NCBI RefSeq assembly: GCF_040939125.1
Contig: NZ_CP162495.1
Span: forward strand, 1,612,001 to 1,676,000
Length of the DNA: 64,000 bases
DNA from: Clostridium sp. BJN0013
GTDB lineage: Bacteria; Bacillota; Clostridia; Clostridiales; Clostridiaceae
Reading direction: 5' to 3'
A program made the position numbers and the translations under genes. Below are positions 41,164-50,767 of the stretch, in pieces. The first letter of the stretch is position 1. Each line of letters starts with the position of its first letter. The notes beneath the pieces were generated by a model. That model did not search any database and was not told where the DNA came from. It saw nothing but the letters and a program-made list of their open reading frames with translations.

Positions 41164-41931
41164 ATGCCGAGACAGAGAAGTCCGAACAGGGATAAAGCTA
41201 AACAAATGTACTTAGAATCGGGTAAAACACTATTATGTAAGAACATAGCAAAGATTTTAAATGTTTCTGAAAGTCAGGCTAGAAATTGGAAAGCCCAGGA
41301 TAATTGGGACAATAAAAATAAAATTGCGCAATCAAACGGGAATAGTTGCGCAACTAAACGTAAAAAAGGCGGCCAACCCCAAAATAAGAATTCAAAAGGT
41401 CATGTGAGCAGCGTACCAAAAGGAAACAAAAATGCTGAATCCCATGGCTTTTTTTCTAAGATTTTTCCGCCCGAAACAATGGAGGTGGTGCAGGATATTA
41501 TGGTTAAAGATCCATTGGATATGCTCTGGGAAAATATAATAATTCAGTATACGGCCATAGCAAGATCCCAGAGAATTATGGATGTTAAGAGTAAGGAAGA
41601 AATGATTAAGGAACTTAAAAAATCCAAGGTTAAGACTAAAGGTAGAAGTACAGAGAAAACTTTCACCAATGAATCAGAGAAAGAATTGGAATATGAGTTT
41701 CAATTTGCATGGGACAGGCAAGCCACATTTCTTAAAGCTCAATCAAGGGCAATGTCAGAATTAAGGAGTTTGATTAAGCAGCATGACGAGATGGTTCATA
41801 ACAACCCAGATATGGCAACAGAAGAACAAAGGTTGAGGATGGAAAAACTTAGGACTGAGATAGAGAAGGTTAAAAATCCTGACGATAACAAGCCTATAGA
41901 AATAATGATAAAAAGAAAAAGTGTTGAATAA
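41164..41931 (+). CDS. Terminase small subunit (PBSX XtmA-like)
   Basis: 255 residues. The N-terminal HTH reads [37 protein letters not shown]-like sequence, then KAQDNWDN, followed by a [18 protein letters not shown] loop as in phage small terminases of the Clostridium/Bacillus PBSX group. It recognises packaging sites and recruits the large subunit. The next ATG overlaps its stop. Confidence 0.88.
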   Translation: MPRQRSPNRDKAKQMYLESGKTLLCKNIAKILNVSESQARNWKAQDNWDNKNKIAQSNGNSCATKRKKGGQPQNKNSKGHVSSVPKGNKNAESHGFFSKIFPPETMEVVQDIMVKDPLDMLWENIIIQYTAIARSQRIMDVKSKEEMIKELKKSKVKTKGRSTEKTFTNESEKELEYEFQFAWDRQATFLKAQSRAMSELRSLIKQHDEMVHNNPDMATEEQRLRMEKLRTEIEKVKNPDDNKPIEIMIKRKSVE

Positions 41932-43283
41932 TGCTTATAGAAAAAGAGGTAAATCCTAGTTTTGAAGACTTTATTTTTGATTGGAACCATAAATTCTATT
42001 TTTTAGTTGGAGGGTATGGAAGTTCTAAGAGTTATCATGTGGCATTGAAATTAATTCTAAAGTTGCTTAAAGAAAAAAGAACTGCATTAGTAGTAAGAGA
42101 GGTATTTGATACAATAAGAGACAGCTGCTATTCTCTTCTTGAGGAAATAGTAACAGACATGGGGCTTGATGATAGAATCAAATTTACAGCTTCACCAATG
42201 CAGGTTAGATTTCCTAATGGTTCTAAAATAATATTTAAAGGTATGGATAAACCTTCAAAGCTAAAGTCTATAAACAATGTTTCTATAGTATGGATTGAAG
42301 AATGTTCAGAGGTCAAATATGAGGGATTCAAAGAACTTCTAGGACGTCTAAGGCATCCAAGCTTATCATTGCATATGATACTTTCGACTAATCCTGTAAG
42401 CAAGGATAACTGGACATACAAGCACTTCTTTAAAAATGAAAAGAAGAAAATATTCATACTTGATGATGAGGAGCTTTACAAAAAAAGAATAGTTGTAAGA
42501 AATAACACTTATTATCATCACTCACTGGCAGATGATAATTTATTTTTACCTAAGAGTTATATAGAGCAGCTAGAAGAATTAAAAACTTATGATATTGATT
42601 TATACAGGATAGCCAGAAAAGGCAGATTCGGTATAAATGGTAGAAGGGTACTCCCACAATTTGAAGTTAGGCCACACTATGAAGTGCTTCAAGCTATAGG
42701 GAATATAAAAAATCCGATTAGGAGGGTTGGCTTTGACTTTGCGTTTGAAGATTCTTACAATGCTTTATTAAGGTTAGCTGTGGACGATAAAGAAAAGATA
42801 CTTTATATTTACTGGGAATACTACAAAAATCAAATGACAGATGATAGAACTGCCATTGAAATAGCTGAATTTAAAGATACACAGGAACAAATCAATGCAG
42901 ATTCAGCCGAACCCAAGACAATCAAATATTATAGACAGCAAGGTTTTAATATTAGAGGAGCTAAAAAGTTTCCAGGGTCCAGGCTGCAGAATACCAAGAA
43001 GGTTAAAAGATTTAAGAAAATTATATGTTCAGAGAATTGTACTAATACCGTAGATGAATTAAAGGACTTGACTTATGCTGTAGATAAAAATGGTGAAATT
43101 ATAGAAGATGAATTTAACATAGATCCTCATACATTTAGTGCTATATGGTACGGATTAGATGGTTATGAGGTTGCTGATATTAAAGAACAAAAGTATGCAG
43201 ATAGTGTTTATGAAAAAGGAAAAGGTGTAATTAAAAATACATCTGAAGATCCTTACAATAGGAGAGGAGGTGCAGTATTCTAG
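41931..43283 (+). CDS. Terminase large subunit (PBSX family)
   Basis: 450 residues. Walker A is [15 protein letters not shown] near residue 25, Walker [13 protein letters not shown] near 118, coupling motif [13 protein letters not shown] near 144, and the nuclease domain begins [21 protein letters not shown] near 262. It is the ATP-driven packaging motor and headful nuclease. Length is typical and the gene looks intact. The portal gene begins at its stop. Confidence 0.95.
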   Translation: MLIEKEVNPSFEDFIFDWNHKFYFLVGGYGSSKSYHVALKLILKLLKEKRTALVVREVFDTIRDSCYSLLEEIVTDMGLDDRIKFTASPMQVRFPNGSKIIFKGMDKPSKLKSINNVSIVWIEECSEVKYEGFKELLGRLRHPSLSLHMILSTNPVSKDNWTYKHFFKNEKKKIFILDDEELYKKRIVVRNNTYYHHSLADDNLFLPKSYIEQLEELKTYDIDLYRIARKGRFGINGRRVLPQFEVRPHYEVLQAIGNIKNPIRRVGFDFAFEDSYNALLRLAVDDKEKILYIYWEYYKNQMTDDRTAIEIAEFKDTQEQINADSAEPKTIKYYRQQGFNIRGAKKFPGSRLQNTKKVKRFKKIICSENCTNTVDELKDLTYAVDKNGEIIEDEFNIDPHTFSAIWYGLDGYEVADIKEQKYADSVYEKGKGVIKNTSEDPYNRRGGAVF

Positions 43284-44806
43284 TGGAAAGTAGTGAAGAA
43301 AGACAAGTAAGGACAATAAGAGATACATTGTTAAATCTACCTGACAATGAGATAGTTGAGAGAAGAAAAGTAAGAAGGAATTATATCTTTTATAAGGGAA
43401 AATCCGTAGATTTTGAGAGAGCTAAAAATGATCCCATGTTATATGGTCAAAACTGGCCGACAGATGATAACTGTGATTATAAACCTACGCAGGATATAAG
43501 AAATAAGGTAAAGCCTCTTCTCAGGAAGCAGGCAAGATGGATGTTTGGGAAGGAACCTACCATAATATTTAAACCAGATGACTTTAAAGACAAAGACAAG
43601 TGTGAAGATCTAAGAAAATTCGTAGAGGATATTTTTGAAAATAATAACTTCTGGAATAATACAAGAAAGGCTTTTTTAGAATCTACGGTAAAAAAGAGGG
43701 TACTGCTTAGGGTAGAAGCTAATCCAGGACAACCTTTAGTGCTGAAGTATGAAACTATAGAAAATTTTTATTATAAAGAAAAGAATGGAGTTCTGTTAAA
43801 GGTTGTGTTCTTTGAAGAGGATGAACTTAATGTATACAGGGAAGCTGATACAGATAAAATTTATTACCTTCACACCTATTACTATAAAGTCAATGAGAAT
43901 TCAAAAGAAAGGCAGGCGTGGTATAAGAAAGAAACCTATAAAAATACAGACCTGCAGGAAGGACTTACAATAGATATTGACACTGGATTTACTACTATAC
44001 CCTGCTGGCTTATTAAAAATGGTGGGGAACTTAATGATTCTTTCGGAGAATCTGATGTTACTGAACTAGAAGATGCTCAAAACCAATATAACAGAAGAAT
44101 ATCGGATTTTGCAGATGCATTGAGGTTTCAACTATTTGGCTCAGAAGTTGTGATTGATGGTGATGAAGATGATGTAAATAAATTCACTATAGCTCCTAAT
44201 GCACTACATGCAGTAAAAACCAGAGGTGAACTTGTAGAAAATGGGGGACAAGCTGCAGTTCAAAGAATGGAATACAATATAGGAAATTCTGATGCAATAG
44301 AATCTTACCTGGACAGGACAGAAAGGGATATGAATTTTGCACTGGATATGCCTAAGTTATCAGACTTGAATAATATACCCTCTGCTAAAGCTATGATTTA
44401 TCTTTATAATGATTTGATAGCTAGGTGTGAGGAAAAGTGGAATGACTGGGAAAGGCCCTTATTAGCATTAATCAATTTTATTATTGAAGTGGCTCCAGTA
44501 TGCTATAAAGGTATATTTAACTCTCAATGGTTGGGTATAAAGTATACGACCATCTTCAAGCATAATTACCCTCTCCCTTCTGATGATGATGAAAAGAAAA
44601 AGACTGCCATTTCAGAAGTTGAAGCTGATGTAAGGTCAAGAAAATCGTATATTAAAGAATTTAGTGACGAGGAAGATGATGAAAAAGCTTTCAATGAAAT
44701 ACTTGAGGAGAAAACACAATTGAGTAATGCAGAAGATTCATTTACTGAAGGATTGAATAGTGAATTAAACAATAATGTTGATAATAATTTGAGAACTGGT
44801 GAATAG
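43283..44806 (+). CDS. Portal protein (SPP1 Gp6-like)
   Basis: 507 residues. Features of the SPP1 portal group: an N-terminal YKGKSVDFERAKNDPMLYGQNW-like stretch, RNKVKPLLRKQARWMFGKEP near 70, and the stem/crown core SFGESDVTELEDAQNQYNRR and SDFADALRFQLFG near 255. The C-terminus is acidic. It forms the dodecameric ring for DNA passage at one capsid vertex. GTG start, overlapping the terminase stop. Confidence 0.93.
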   Translation: MESSEERQVRTIRDTLLNLPDNEIVERRKVRRNYIFYKGKSVDFERAKNDPMLYGQNWPTDDNCDYKPTQDIRNKVKPLLRKQARWMFGKEPTIIFKPDDFKDKDKCEDLRKFVEDIFENNNFWNNTRKAFLESTVKKRVLLRVEANPGQPLVLKYETIENFYYKEKNGVLLKVVFFEEDELNVYREADTDKIYYLHTYYYKVNENSKERQAWYKKETYKNTDLQEGLTIDIDTGFTTIPCWLIKNGGELNDSFGESDVTELEDAQNQYNRRISDFADALRFQLFGSEVVIDGDEDDVNKFTIAPNALHAVKTRGELVENGGQAAVQRMEYNIGNSDAIESYLDRTERDMNFALDMPKLSDLNNIPSAKAMIYLYNDLIARCEEKWNDWERPLLALINFIIEVAPVCYKGIFNSQWLGIKYTTIFKHNYPLPSDDDEKKKTAISEVEADVRSRKSYIKEFSDEEDDEKAFNEILEEKTQLSNAEDSFTEGLNSELNNNVDNNLRTGE

Positions 44807-44808
44807 TT

Positions 44809-46227
44809 ATGAATGAATATGAAAAAAGAGTTCTCCAGGCAAGAAAAGAATTTATTGACCTGAATTTTCAGCAGGAAAAAGAACTTTTTAATATTTACAA
44901 GTATGCAGGGGATAAACTTATAGATGAAATTTTAAGTATGCCAGATTCCAGAACCAGGTATCATAAAATAGAACAATATAAAATAATCAATGAGTACAGA
45001 ACAGAACTTTATTATAATCTCAATAAAACCATTGAAAATAATGTCCGGAAAAGTTCTGATATACAAAAAGGTGTACAGCTTAGCTTTGTAGACATGATTT
45101 CACCTGATGAAGCCACAAATAAAACTTTAAAGAGGACTATAACCAAGGTATCAAGTGATACTGTAAAGCAGCTTATAGCAGGTAATTATTATAAAGATGG
45201 AAAGACATTAAGTAAAAGATTATGGAACATAACTGGTGATAATGGCAGTAAAATTGACATGATTATAAAAGCCAATATAGCCAAAGGTGCCAATGTTAAA
45301 GAACTTGCTGCAGAGCTGGATAAATATATTAACCTTAAAAATCGTATTACTCCTAAGACCTTTGCTGATGGACTAGGCGGAGACAATATATCGTATCAAG
45401 CTAGAAGGTTAGCGAGGACCAGTATAACTCATGCACAGACTGAAACATTGATTCAAAATGCAATAAGGAATCCTTTCTGCAAGGAGCTTAAGTGGAATTT
45501 AAGTGCCAGTCATTTTTCACGTATGCATGGGAAAAGTGATATATGTGATTTTTATGATGGCAAGGTATTTAAACCTGAAAATTTACCACTGCAGCACCCA
45601 AATTGCCTATGTTATATGACAGAAGTTATTGAAGAACTTAATAAGTGCATTGAAACCATGAAAGACTGGGGTAAAGGTAAAGTTAGTCCTGAAATTAAAT
45701 CTAATATAGATGAATGGGTTGATAGCAAAAAGTATCCCGGTATTCAAACTAAGAGTAATTATGATACTGATACCGGAACAATTGATATAAAAGTTCGTGG
45801 AGGGGAACCTACTACTAATTCTGACGAATTGGAGAAAATACAAAAGTATAAACCTCCACTAGCTAAAAGGCACAGGCTTCAATCCATAGGTAGAAATTCT
45901 AATCCAAAGGATAAGACCACAATAATACTTCCATATGTTGATTACAATAAAGATATTGAAGATATAAAGAAAGGATTGTATAATAAAGTAAATGATACCT
46001 TTAAAGTTAACGGAAGAGTATATGGTTATCATGGTGATAGATTTTATCCTATAAGTGGTGATGGTTTCATAACATTAGATAGGAATGAATATAAAATATT
46101 AATTAAGATGAAAACTGAAAGTAAAAACCCGAGACTTAGAGAATTTTTAATGAGAATGGGAGCTACAGAAGAAATAATCCAAAAAATATCAAACATTTTG
46201 AAGGCAGGTGAAGGGGATAATGGATAG
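44809..46227 (+). CDS. Minor head protein (SPP1 gp7/Mu F-like) with extra C-terminal domain
   Basis: 472 residues. Residues about 185-275 hold the gp7/Mu F motif, YQARRLARTSITHAQTETLI then SDICDFYDGKVF and PLQHPNCLCYMTEV. Classical gp7 proteins end soon after. Here a distinct domain of about 130 residues follows a linker: KPPLAKRHRLQSIGRNS, TTIILPYVDYNKDIEDI, VNGRVYGYHGDRFYPISGDG. This may be an enzyme or toxin-like module packaged in the head. The small gene at 46220 overlaps its end. Confidence 0.88.
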   Translation: MNEYEKRVLQARKEFIDLNFQQEKELFNIYKYAGDKLIDEILSMPDSRTRYHKIEQYKIINEYRTELYYNLNKTIENNVRKSSDIQKGVQLSFVDMISPDEATNKTLKRTITKVSSDTVKQLIAGNYYKDGKTLSKRLWNITGDNGSKIDMIIKANIAKGANVKELAAELDKYINLKNRITPKTFADGLGGDNISYQARRLARTSITHAQTETLIQNAIRNPFCKELKWNLSASHFSRMHGKSDICDFYDGKVFKPENLPLQHPNCLCYMTEVIEELNKCIETMKDWGKGKVSPEIKSNIDEWVDSKKYPGIQTKSNYDTDTGTIDIKVRGGEPTTNSDELEKIQKYKPPLAKRHRLQSIGRNSNPKDKTTIILPYVDYNKDIEDIKKGLYNKVNDTFKVNGRVYGYHGDRFYPISGDGFITLDRNEYKILIKMKTESKNPRLREFLMRMGATEEIIQKISNILKAGEGDNG

Positions 46228-46519
46228 TAGAGAACTTTTTAGTAAAAGAAAATTAGCAGATGATGAATTGATAAGAGCAGCAGTGAAAATATTAAAAGTT
46301 GAAACCAAAGATGTGTTAATAGTTAATGAAGTCAACGACTGGTTAAAAAGAGATAAGCAATCCATTGTTTTCGAGTATACCGGACTTCTTGATGAAGAAG
46401 ATACAGATGATTATATTGGCTATTATTATTACAGCATATATTTTTATAAAGACGAATTTCTAAGTAGGTTAAAACAATTGGAAAAAGAATTTAATACAGA
46501 AATAATTGTTACGATTTAA
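46220..46519 (+). CDS. Small acidic protein, possible immunity partner
   Basis: 99 residues from the ATG at 46220 behind AGGTGAAGGGG. Acidic (LDEEDTDDYIGYYYY) with helices at both ends. It overlaps the stop of the minor head gene by eight bases and is followed by a terminator. The arrangement of an extra head-protein domain plus a small acidic gene looks like an effector-immunity pair, which is inference only. Confidence 0.6.
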   Translation: MDSRELFSKRKLADDELIRAAVKILKVETKDVLIVNEVNDWLKRDKQSIVFEYTGLLDEEDTDDYIGYYYYSIYFYKDEFLSRLKQLEKEFNTEIIVTI

Positions 46520-46520
46520 T

Positions 46521-46559
46521 AAGCACTTGCTAATTTAGAATAGTAGGTGCTTTTATTTT
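46521..46559 (+). terminator. Terminator inside the structural operon
   Basis: AAGCAC and GTGCTT close a long loop (with partial inner pairing), followed by TTATTTT. It probably lowers expression past the head-protein pair rather than stopping it. Confidence 0.55.
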
Positions 46560-46581
46560 GCAAAAAGTGAGGAGGGAAAAA

Positions 46582-46698
46582 ATGCATCACTACATTACAA
46601 AATATGAGGAAAATGGGAAAAGATATGCAGAGGCATGGATACAAATTAATATATTTAATTTATGTCTATGTATGTGGAAAAAGAAAATAGAGGTTTAA
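46582..46698 (+). CDS. Very small phage protein
   Basis: 38 residues, MHHYITKYEENGKRYAEAW, then IQINIFNLCLCMWKKKIEV. ATG after GGAGGG. The YITKYxENGKRYAEAWIQIN pattern recurs in small ORFs in clostridial head operons. Function unknown. Confidence 0.6.
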   Translation: MHHYITKYEENGKRYAEAWIQINIFNLCLCMWKKKIEV

Positions 46699-46730
46699 TT
46701 ACTTTGTAAAAAGTTAAGGAGTGGGAGCTA

Positions 46731-46910
46731 ATGGATAAAGATAAAATAAATACCGAGTTAGACCAACAAATTGAAAATCTAGCATATTTAAAATCATTAG
46801 CAGATGAATATTTAGATAATCAAGAGATAAAGCCAATTGAGTATTTAAATATAGTTGCTGAACTGTATAAATTGAAATTTGATTTACTAAAAATTAAGTG
46901 GAAAGTTTAA
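46731..46910 (+). CDS. Small helical phage protein
   Basis: 59 residues (DKINTELDQQIENLAYLKSL, IEYLNIVAELYKLKFDLL), two helices, acidic. ATG after AAGGAGTGGGAG. Function unknown; the position before the scaffold gene suggests a structural accessory. Confidence 0.6.
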   Translation: MDKDKINTELDQQIENLAYLKSLADEYLDNQEIKPIEYLNIVAELYKLKFDLLKIKWKV

Positions 46911-46959
46911 AGGGATAAAGTTAATCATTTAATAGAGAAAAACAAGGAGGATTAAAATA

Positions 46960-47568
46960 ATGCCAAAATTAAGTGAAATATTAGGAGAAGAAACTTTTAA
47001 AACTCTTCCAGAAGAGATTAAAAGTAAGTATAAGGATACTGATTTTGTAAATAGTTCTGACTATGTACCAAAATCTAAATTTGACCAGGTGGATAGTCAG
47101 GCTAAAGAATATAAGAAGCAGGTAGGGGACAGAGATAAGCAAATTTCTGATTTGAAAGAACAGTACAAGGACGTTGATGGCTTGAAAGAAAAGGTTACTG
47201 AACTAGAAACTGCCAATAAGACTCAAAAGGAAGAATATGAAAAGCAGCTAGGGGATATAGCTTTTAACAATGCTTTAGAAAAAGGCTTAGGAGCTTATAG
47301 TGTTAAGGATAAGAAGTTAGTTATGGCACTTATTGATAAGGATAAACTTAAGGTTGATGGGGATAACATCATAGGACTTAAGGAACAGATAGAACCACTT
47401 CAAAAATCCCATGAATATCTCTTTGAAAAAGAAATTAAGGGAACAGGTGCTTTTAGTACAGGTGGTGGAGATCCAAAACCGGGGGATGTAACTAATTTTG
47501 CAACAGAGTTAGGTAAGAAAAAAGCAGAGGTTTTAAAAGCAAAAGGATTACAAGATTTTGCTAAATAA
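46960..47568 (+). CDS. Scaffold protein (phage GP20-like)
   Basis: 202 residues. Start MPKLSEILGEETFKTLPEEIK, then SDYVPKSKFDQVDSQAKEYKKQVGD and a long coiled coil (LKEQYKDVDGLKEKVTELE), ending FSTGGGDPKPGDVTNFATEL. This is the GP20 minor structural/scaffold family that guides capsid assembly. Clear AAGGAGG site. Confidence 0.93.
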   Translation: MPKLSEILGEETFKTLPEEIKSKYKDTDFVNSSDYVPKSKFDQVDSQAKEYKKQVGDRDKQISDLKEQYKDVDGLKEKVTELETANKTQKEEYEKQLGDIAFNNALEKGLGAYSVKDKKLVMALIDKDKLKVDGDNIIGLKEQIEPLQKSHEYLFEKEIKGTGAFSTGGGDPKPGDVTNFATELGKKKAEVLKAKGLQDFAK

Positions 47569-47590
47569 TAAAAAGGAGATGTGAAATATA

Positions 47591-47983
47591 ATGAGGCAAT
47601 CAAGTTATACATTAGGAGCAAAACAAAATAAATTGAGATTAATTGCAGGGGATCATTTTATATCGCTTCCATTAAAAATAAGAAAAGGTGACGTGAAAAC
47701 ACTCTTGGATTCCAATGAGGTACTATTAGCTGGAACTTTAATAACCGAAGATGGAAAGCTGGTAACTTCAACTACCACAACTACAGATGTATGGGGAGTG
47801 GTATACCAGGATGTGAGTTTCAAAGGGTCTATGTCACCCACAGCTAACGCAGATGATGCAACAGAAGTAGTACCGATATTTGTGCATGGAGCTCTATATG
47901 AATCAGCAGTCAAATTTAATGCAGATGATGCCATTAAGGCTGTAGAAAAAGCTGCACTAAAACTAATTATATTTGGAGAATAG
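47591..47983 (+). CDS. Head decoration or head-fiber-type protein
   Basis: 130 residues between scaffold and capsid genes. Beta-rich: VLLAGTLITEDGKLVTSTTTT, DVWGVVYQDVSF, VVPIFVHGALYESAV. The 'GTLITEDGK...WGVVYQDV...GxVYE' pattern and position match DUF2190/lambda gpD-like decoration proteins. Confidence 0.75.
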   Translation: MRQSSYTLGAKQNKLRLIAGDHFISLPLKIRKGDVKTLLDSNEVLLAGTLITEDGKLVTSTTTTTDVWGVVYQDVSFKGSMSPTANADDATEVVPIFVHGALYESAVKFNADDAIKAVEKAALKLIIFGE

Positions 47984-48000
47984 AAGGAGGAATTTAGGAC

Positions 48001-49050
48001 ATGAACTTAAGTGATTATATAAACTCAAAAAACATTGCCCTTTATGTTAAAGAACTGCCTGCAGAAGCTACAGTTGATAAAGTATTGTTTCCGGCAAAGA
48101 AAGTTACTGGAACTAAACTTGAAATGGCCAAAGGTGCTAAGAAAAAAGCAGTTGCTTTAAGGATGAGTACTTTTGATGCTGCTACGAAAATGAGGGCATT
48201 AAGTGCAGACTTGACAGTAAAGTCAAGAGAAATACCTTTCTTTAAAGAGGGTATGGGAATTGACGAGACAACAAGGAGAGACTTACAGAATGCAATTGGT
48301 GCCAATAACGAAAACTTTGTAAATGCTTTGTTAGACCAGGTATTTGAAAACTATGCTAACTTAGTGGATGGAGCAAATATAAATGCCAAGAAAATGAGAG
48401 CCAGCGTGATTCAAAATGGAGTATTGAATTTTATCTCTAAAAATGGTGATATTGTAGTTGACTATGGAGTTCCTGAAAATCATAGAGAAGTATTAACTGC
48501 TGATGATAAATGGACAAATCCTGATGCTGATATAGTAGGAGATGTGAGAAGATTTCAAAAGGCCATAACGGATGATCATTATGCAAAACCAACAGTACTT
48601 TTGTTAACTGAAAAGACATTTGATAGTACATTTTTGGTTAATAATGTAATTACTAATCATATTAAGAATAGCAACTTAAATACTTCTTTGATTTTATCTC
48701 AGCAAGATTATATTAATTTTGCTAAAGAGAGACTGGGATTGACAGTGATTTTCTTGGAAGACACTACCTACATTCCAGAAGAAGGGGCGGAGGCAATCCC
48801 ATACTATACAGACGGTAAAATTACCCTCATGAGTGGTACAACTCTTGGAAATACTGTCTACGGTACAACACCAGAGGAATTTGACAAGCAAAGTGGATCG
48901 TCTAAATTAGATACTTATATAGTTGATACAGGAATTGCAGTTACTACAATGGTTAAAGAAGACCCGGTAACTGTAGATACCAAGGTATCTGTAATGCCCA
49001 TAGTTAGTTTTGACAGGGCAGATGAAGTATTCTTTGCAACAGTATATTAA
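48001..49050 (+). CDS. Major capsid protein (E-like)
   Basis: 349 residues. The order of motifs fits the major capsid protein E family: LPAEATVDKVLFPAKKVTG at the N-terminus, AVALRMSTFDAATKMR, IPFFKEGMGIDETTRRDLQ, a central ...KPTVLLLTEKTFDSTFLVN, and a C-terminal end VSVMPIVSFDRADEVFFATVY. HK97-type fold expected. It is followed by a terminator. Confidence 0.93.
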   Translation: MNLSDYINSKNIALYVKELPAEATVDKVLFPAKKVTGTKLEMAKGAKKKAVALRMSTFDAATKMRALSADLTVKSREIPFFKEGMGIDETTRRDLQNAIGANNENFVNALLDQVFENYANLVDGANINAKKMRASVIQNGVLNFISKNGDIVVDYGVPENHREVLTADDKWTNPDADIVGDVRRFQKAITDDHYAKPTVLLLTEKTFDSTFLVNNVITNHIKNSNLNTSLILSQQDYINFAKERLGLTVIFLEDTTYIPEEGAEAIPYYTDGKITLMSGTTLGNTVYGTTPEEFDKQSGSSKLDTYIVDTGIAVTTMVKEDPVTVDTKVSVMPIVSFDRADEVFFATVY

Positions 49051-49052
49051 TT

Positions 49053-49089
49053 GGAGTAGTCCAAATAGGACTGCTCTTTAATTTTTATT
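49053..49089 (+). terminator. Terminator after the capsid gene
   Basis: GAGTAGTCC and GGACTGCTC, loop about 5 bases, followed by TTTAATTTTT. Typical attenuating terminator that keeps capsid message high. Confidence 0.75.
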
Positions 49090-49108
49090 AAGAAAGGATG
49101 GTCAAGAG

Positions 49109-49342
49109 ATGGCTAAGAAAGATGCAAATACAACAGAAAGAACATTTAAGGCGAAAGCAAGGCAGTTCATTAAATATGGTGGGGAACATTTAAAAGAAGG
49201 AGAAGAATTTGAAGTAAAGGAATCAGACATAGAGGAACTAAGCAAATATGCAGATATAGAAATTCCGAAAGAAGCTGAAACGCCTCCAGTTACTCCGCCT
49301 AATGGAGAAGGGGAAAATGCAGGGACAGAGGCAGGTGTATAA
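49109..49342 (+). CDS. Small head-operon protein
   Basis: 77 residues: FKAKARQFIKYGGEHLKEGE then EFEVKESDIEELSKYADIE and a Pro/Gly-rich acidic tail (PPVTPPNGEGENAG). Small proteins with this plan occur after the capsid gene in many siphophages and myophages. Function unknown. Confidence 0.75.
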   Translation: MAKKDANTTERTFKAKARQFIKYGGEHLKEGEEFEVKESDIEELSKYADIEIPKEAETPPVTPPNGEGENAGTEAGV

Positions 49343-49344
49343 TT

Positions 49345-49665
49345 ATGGCTTTTGTTCCTTTAGACATATTGAAAGTAAATCTTAATGAAAGTCAGTATCC
49401 AGTGTTTACGGATGAAGAACTGCAAAATTTACTTGAAGTAAATGACAATAATGTCCTTAAGGCCAGCTGGAGGGGCTGTTTAATGAAAGCAAATATGGAA
49501 AGTAAAATAGTGGTGGGACCTGTAACAATAGAAAATGCAGATCCCGACTATTGGAATAACCTAGCTTCCATATATCAGGCTGATTATTTAGAAGAACAAT
49601 CTAAGCTTAATCCAATTGTAAATACAGGATATAAAACTTCAATGAGAAGGGCAGATGGCTGCTGA
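49345..49665 (+). CDS. Head-tail connector protein
   Basis: 106 residues. Start FVPLDILKVNLNESQYPVF, then DEELQNLLEVNDNNVLKASW and DYWNNLASIYQADYLEEQS. The layout, size and position match adaptor (gp6/gp15-like) proteins that join the portal to the neck. Its stop overlaps the next start. Confidence 0.75.
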   Translation: MAFVPLDILKVNLNESQYPVFTDEELQNLLEVNDNNVLKASWRGCLMKANMESKIVVGPVTIENADPDYWNNLASIYQADYLEEQSKLNPIVNTGYKTSMRRADGC

Positions 49666-50057
49666 TGACTAGGATAAATCCTAATAAAATTATAAATGCA
49701 ATCAATAAGGCCATAGCAGTAAATCCAACTGTTATAACTTATACTAAGACTAGCAATGAAGAAGTTGACGGTGCTTTTGTAGATGATGAGCCGGTTGAGA
49801 AAACCATAACAGTGCTAATTTATATTGGCACTACAAGTAATTCGGTAAATATCAATATAAATTCAGGAATCCAGGGAACTTCTTATATAAGCAGATACAA
49901 AATGATTGCTGACAAGGATGCAGAATTGGATGTTACGCCTAAACAATCCATTGAATTTACAAGTAATGGCGATAAATTCAAGGTAAAGGCTGCATATCCT
50001 ATAATAATCAGTGATACAATCTGCGGTTATGAGTGTGATTTGGAACGTATAGATTAA
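49665..50057 (+). CDS. Head closure protein-like
   Basis: 130 residues, beta-rich (PTVITYTKTSNEEVDGAFVDD, ISRYKMIADKDAELDVTP, NGDKFKVKAAYPI). Position directly after the adaptor and the small beta fold suggest an SPP1 gp16-like head closure protein. Confidence 0.7.
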   Translation: MTRINPNKIINAINKAIAVNPTVITYTKTSNEEVDGAFVDDEPVEKTITVLIYIGTTSNSVNININSGIQGTSYISRYKMIADKDAELDVTPKQSIEFTSNGDKFKVKAAYPIIISDTICGYECDLERID

Positions 50058-50078
50058 AATATCTTAAGGTGTGATTAT

Positions 50079-50504
50079 ATGGGATTCAAAGTGAATGATT
50101 TTATAGAACATAAATTAAATGGGATGTATGGGCTGATTGACAATAAAATAAAACCCATGCTGGTTAATGAGGTCAAGTCGAACGCCTACTGGAAAGACAG
50201 AAGTGGAGATGCAAGAAGGGGTATAAGAGGTAGTGTGGAAGGCTCAGGGAGAAAATATACTTTATCTTTGATTCCAAGTGAAGAATATGGAGAATGGTTG
50301 GAAGAAGGTACTGGAATATATGGACCTACAGGAAAGCCTATAGTGCCTGTAAATAAGAAAATATTAAGTTGGGTTGATGAAGATGGAAACAGACATTTCG
50401 CTAAGCTTGTAAAGGGAATAAAACCTATGCCTGTTTTAGAGGATACCCTTAAAAACAATAAAGACAATATAGCAAATAAAATAATTAAATACTGGAGTGA
50501 ATAG
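50079..50504 (+). CDS. HK97 gp10-like neck protein
   Basis: 141 residues with the gp10 pattern WKDRSGDARRGIRGSVEG...YGEWLEEGTGIYGPTGKPIVP...FAKLVKGIKPMPVLEDTL. The WLExG...ILP-type block is diagnostic of HK97 gp10 tail-completion/neck proteins. Confidence 0.85.
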   Translation: MGFKVNDFIEHKLNGMYGLIDNKIKPMLVNEVKSNAYWKDRSGDARRGIRGSVEGSGRKYTLSLIPSEEYGEWLEEGTGIYGPTGKPIVPVNKKILSWVDEDGNRHFAKLVKGIKPMPVLEDTLKNNKDNIANKIIKYWSE

Positions 50505-50524
50505 ATTATGGGAGGATTGATTGT

Positions 50525-50767
50525 ATGCGTGAAAGTCCAGTTAAAAATCAGGAAGAGCTAAAACTGGCTGATATAGAAATAGAATATGACATTGATAAGT
50601 GGTCAGGGAAAATAGTTATAGACGGTGTTGATTACTCAAAAAAAGTAAAAAGTATTGAAGTTTTAATGAATGCACGAGATATACCCATGGTGAAAGTTGA
50701 ATTCTATGCAGAGAATTTGAAAATAAAAACTAAAGCAAAGGTAGAAAAGCAATGCGTGACGGAATAA
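50525..50767 (+). CDS. Small neck/tail-operon protein
   Basis: 80 residues, mostly beta strands (ADIEIEYDIDKWSGKIVIDG, YSKKVKSIEVLMNARDIPMV, KVEFYAENLKIKTKAKVE). The fold may be a tail hub-like or phage-regulatory beta domain. It overlaps the next gene by 16 bases. Family unknown. Confidence 0.65.
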   Translation: MRESPVKNQEELKLADIEIEYDIDKWSGKIVIDGVDYSKKVKSIEVLMNARDIPMVKVEFYAENLKIKTKAKVEKQCVTE

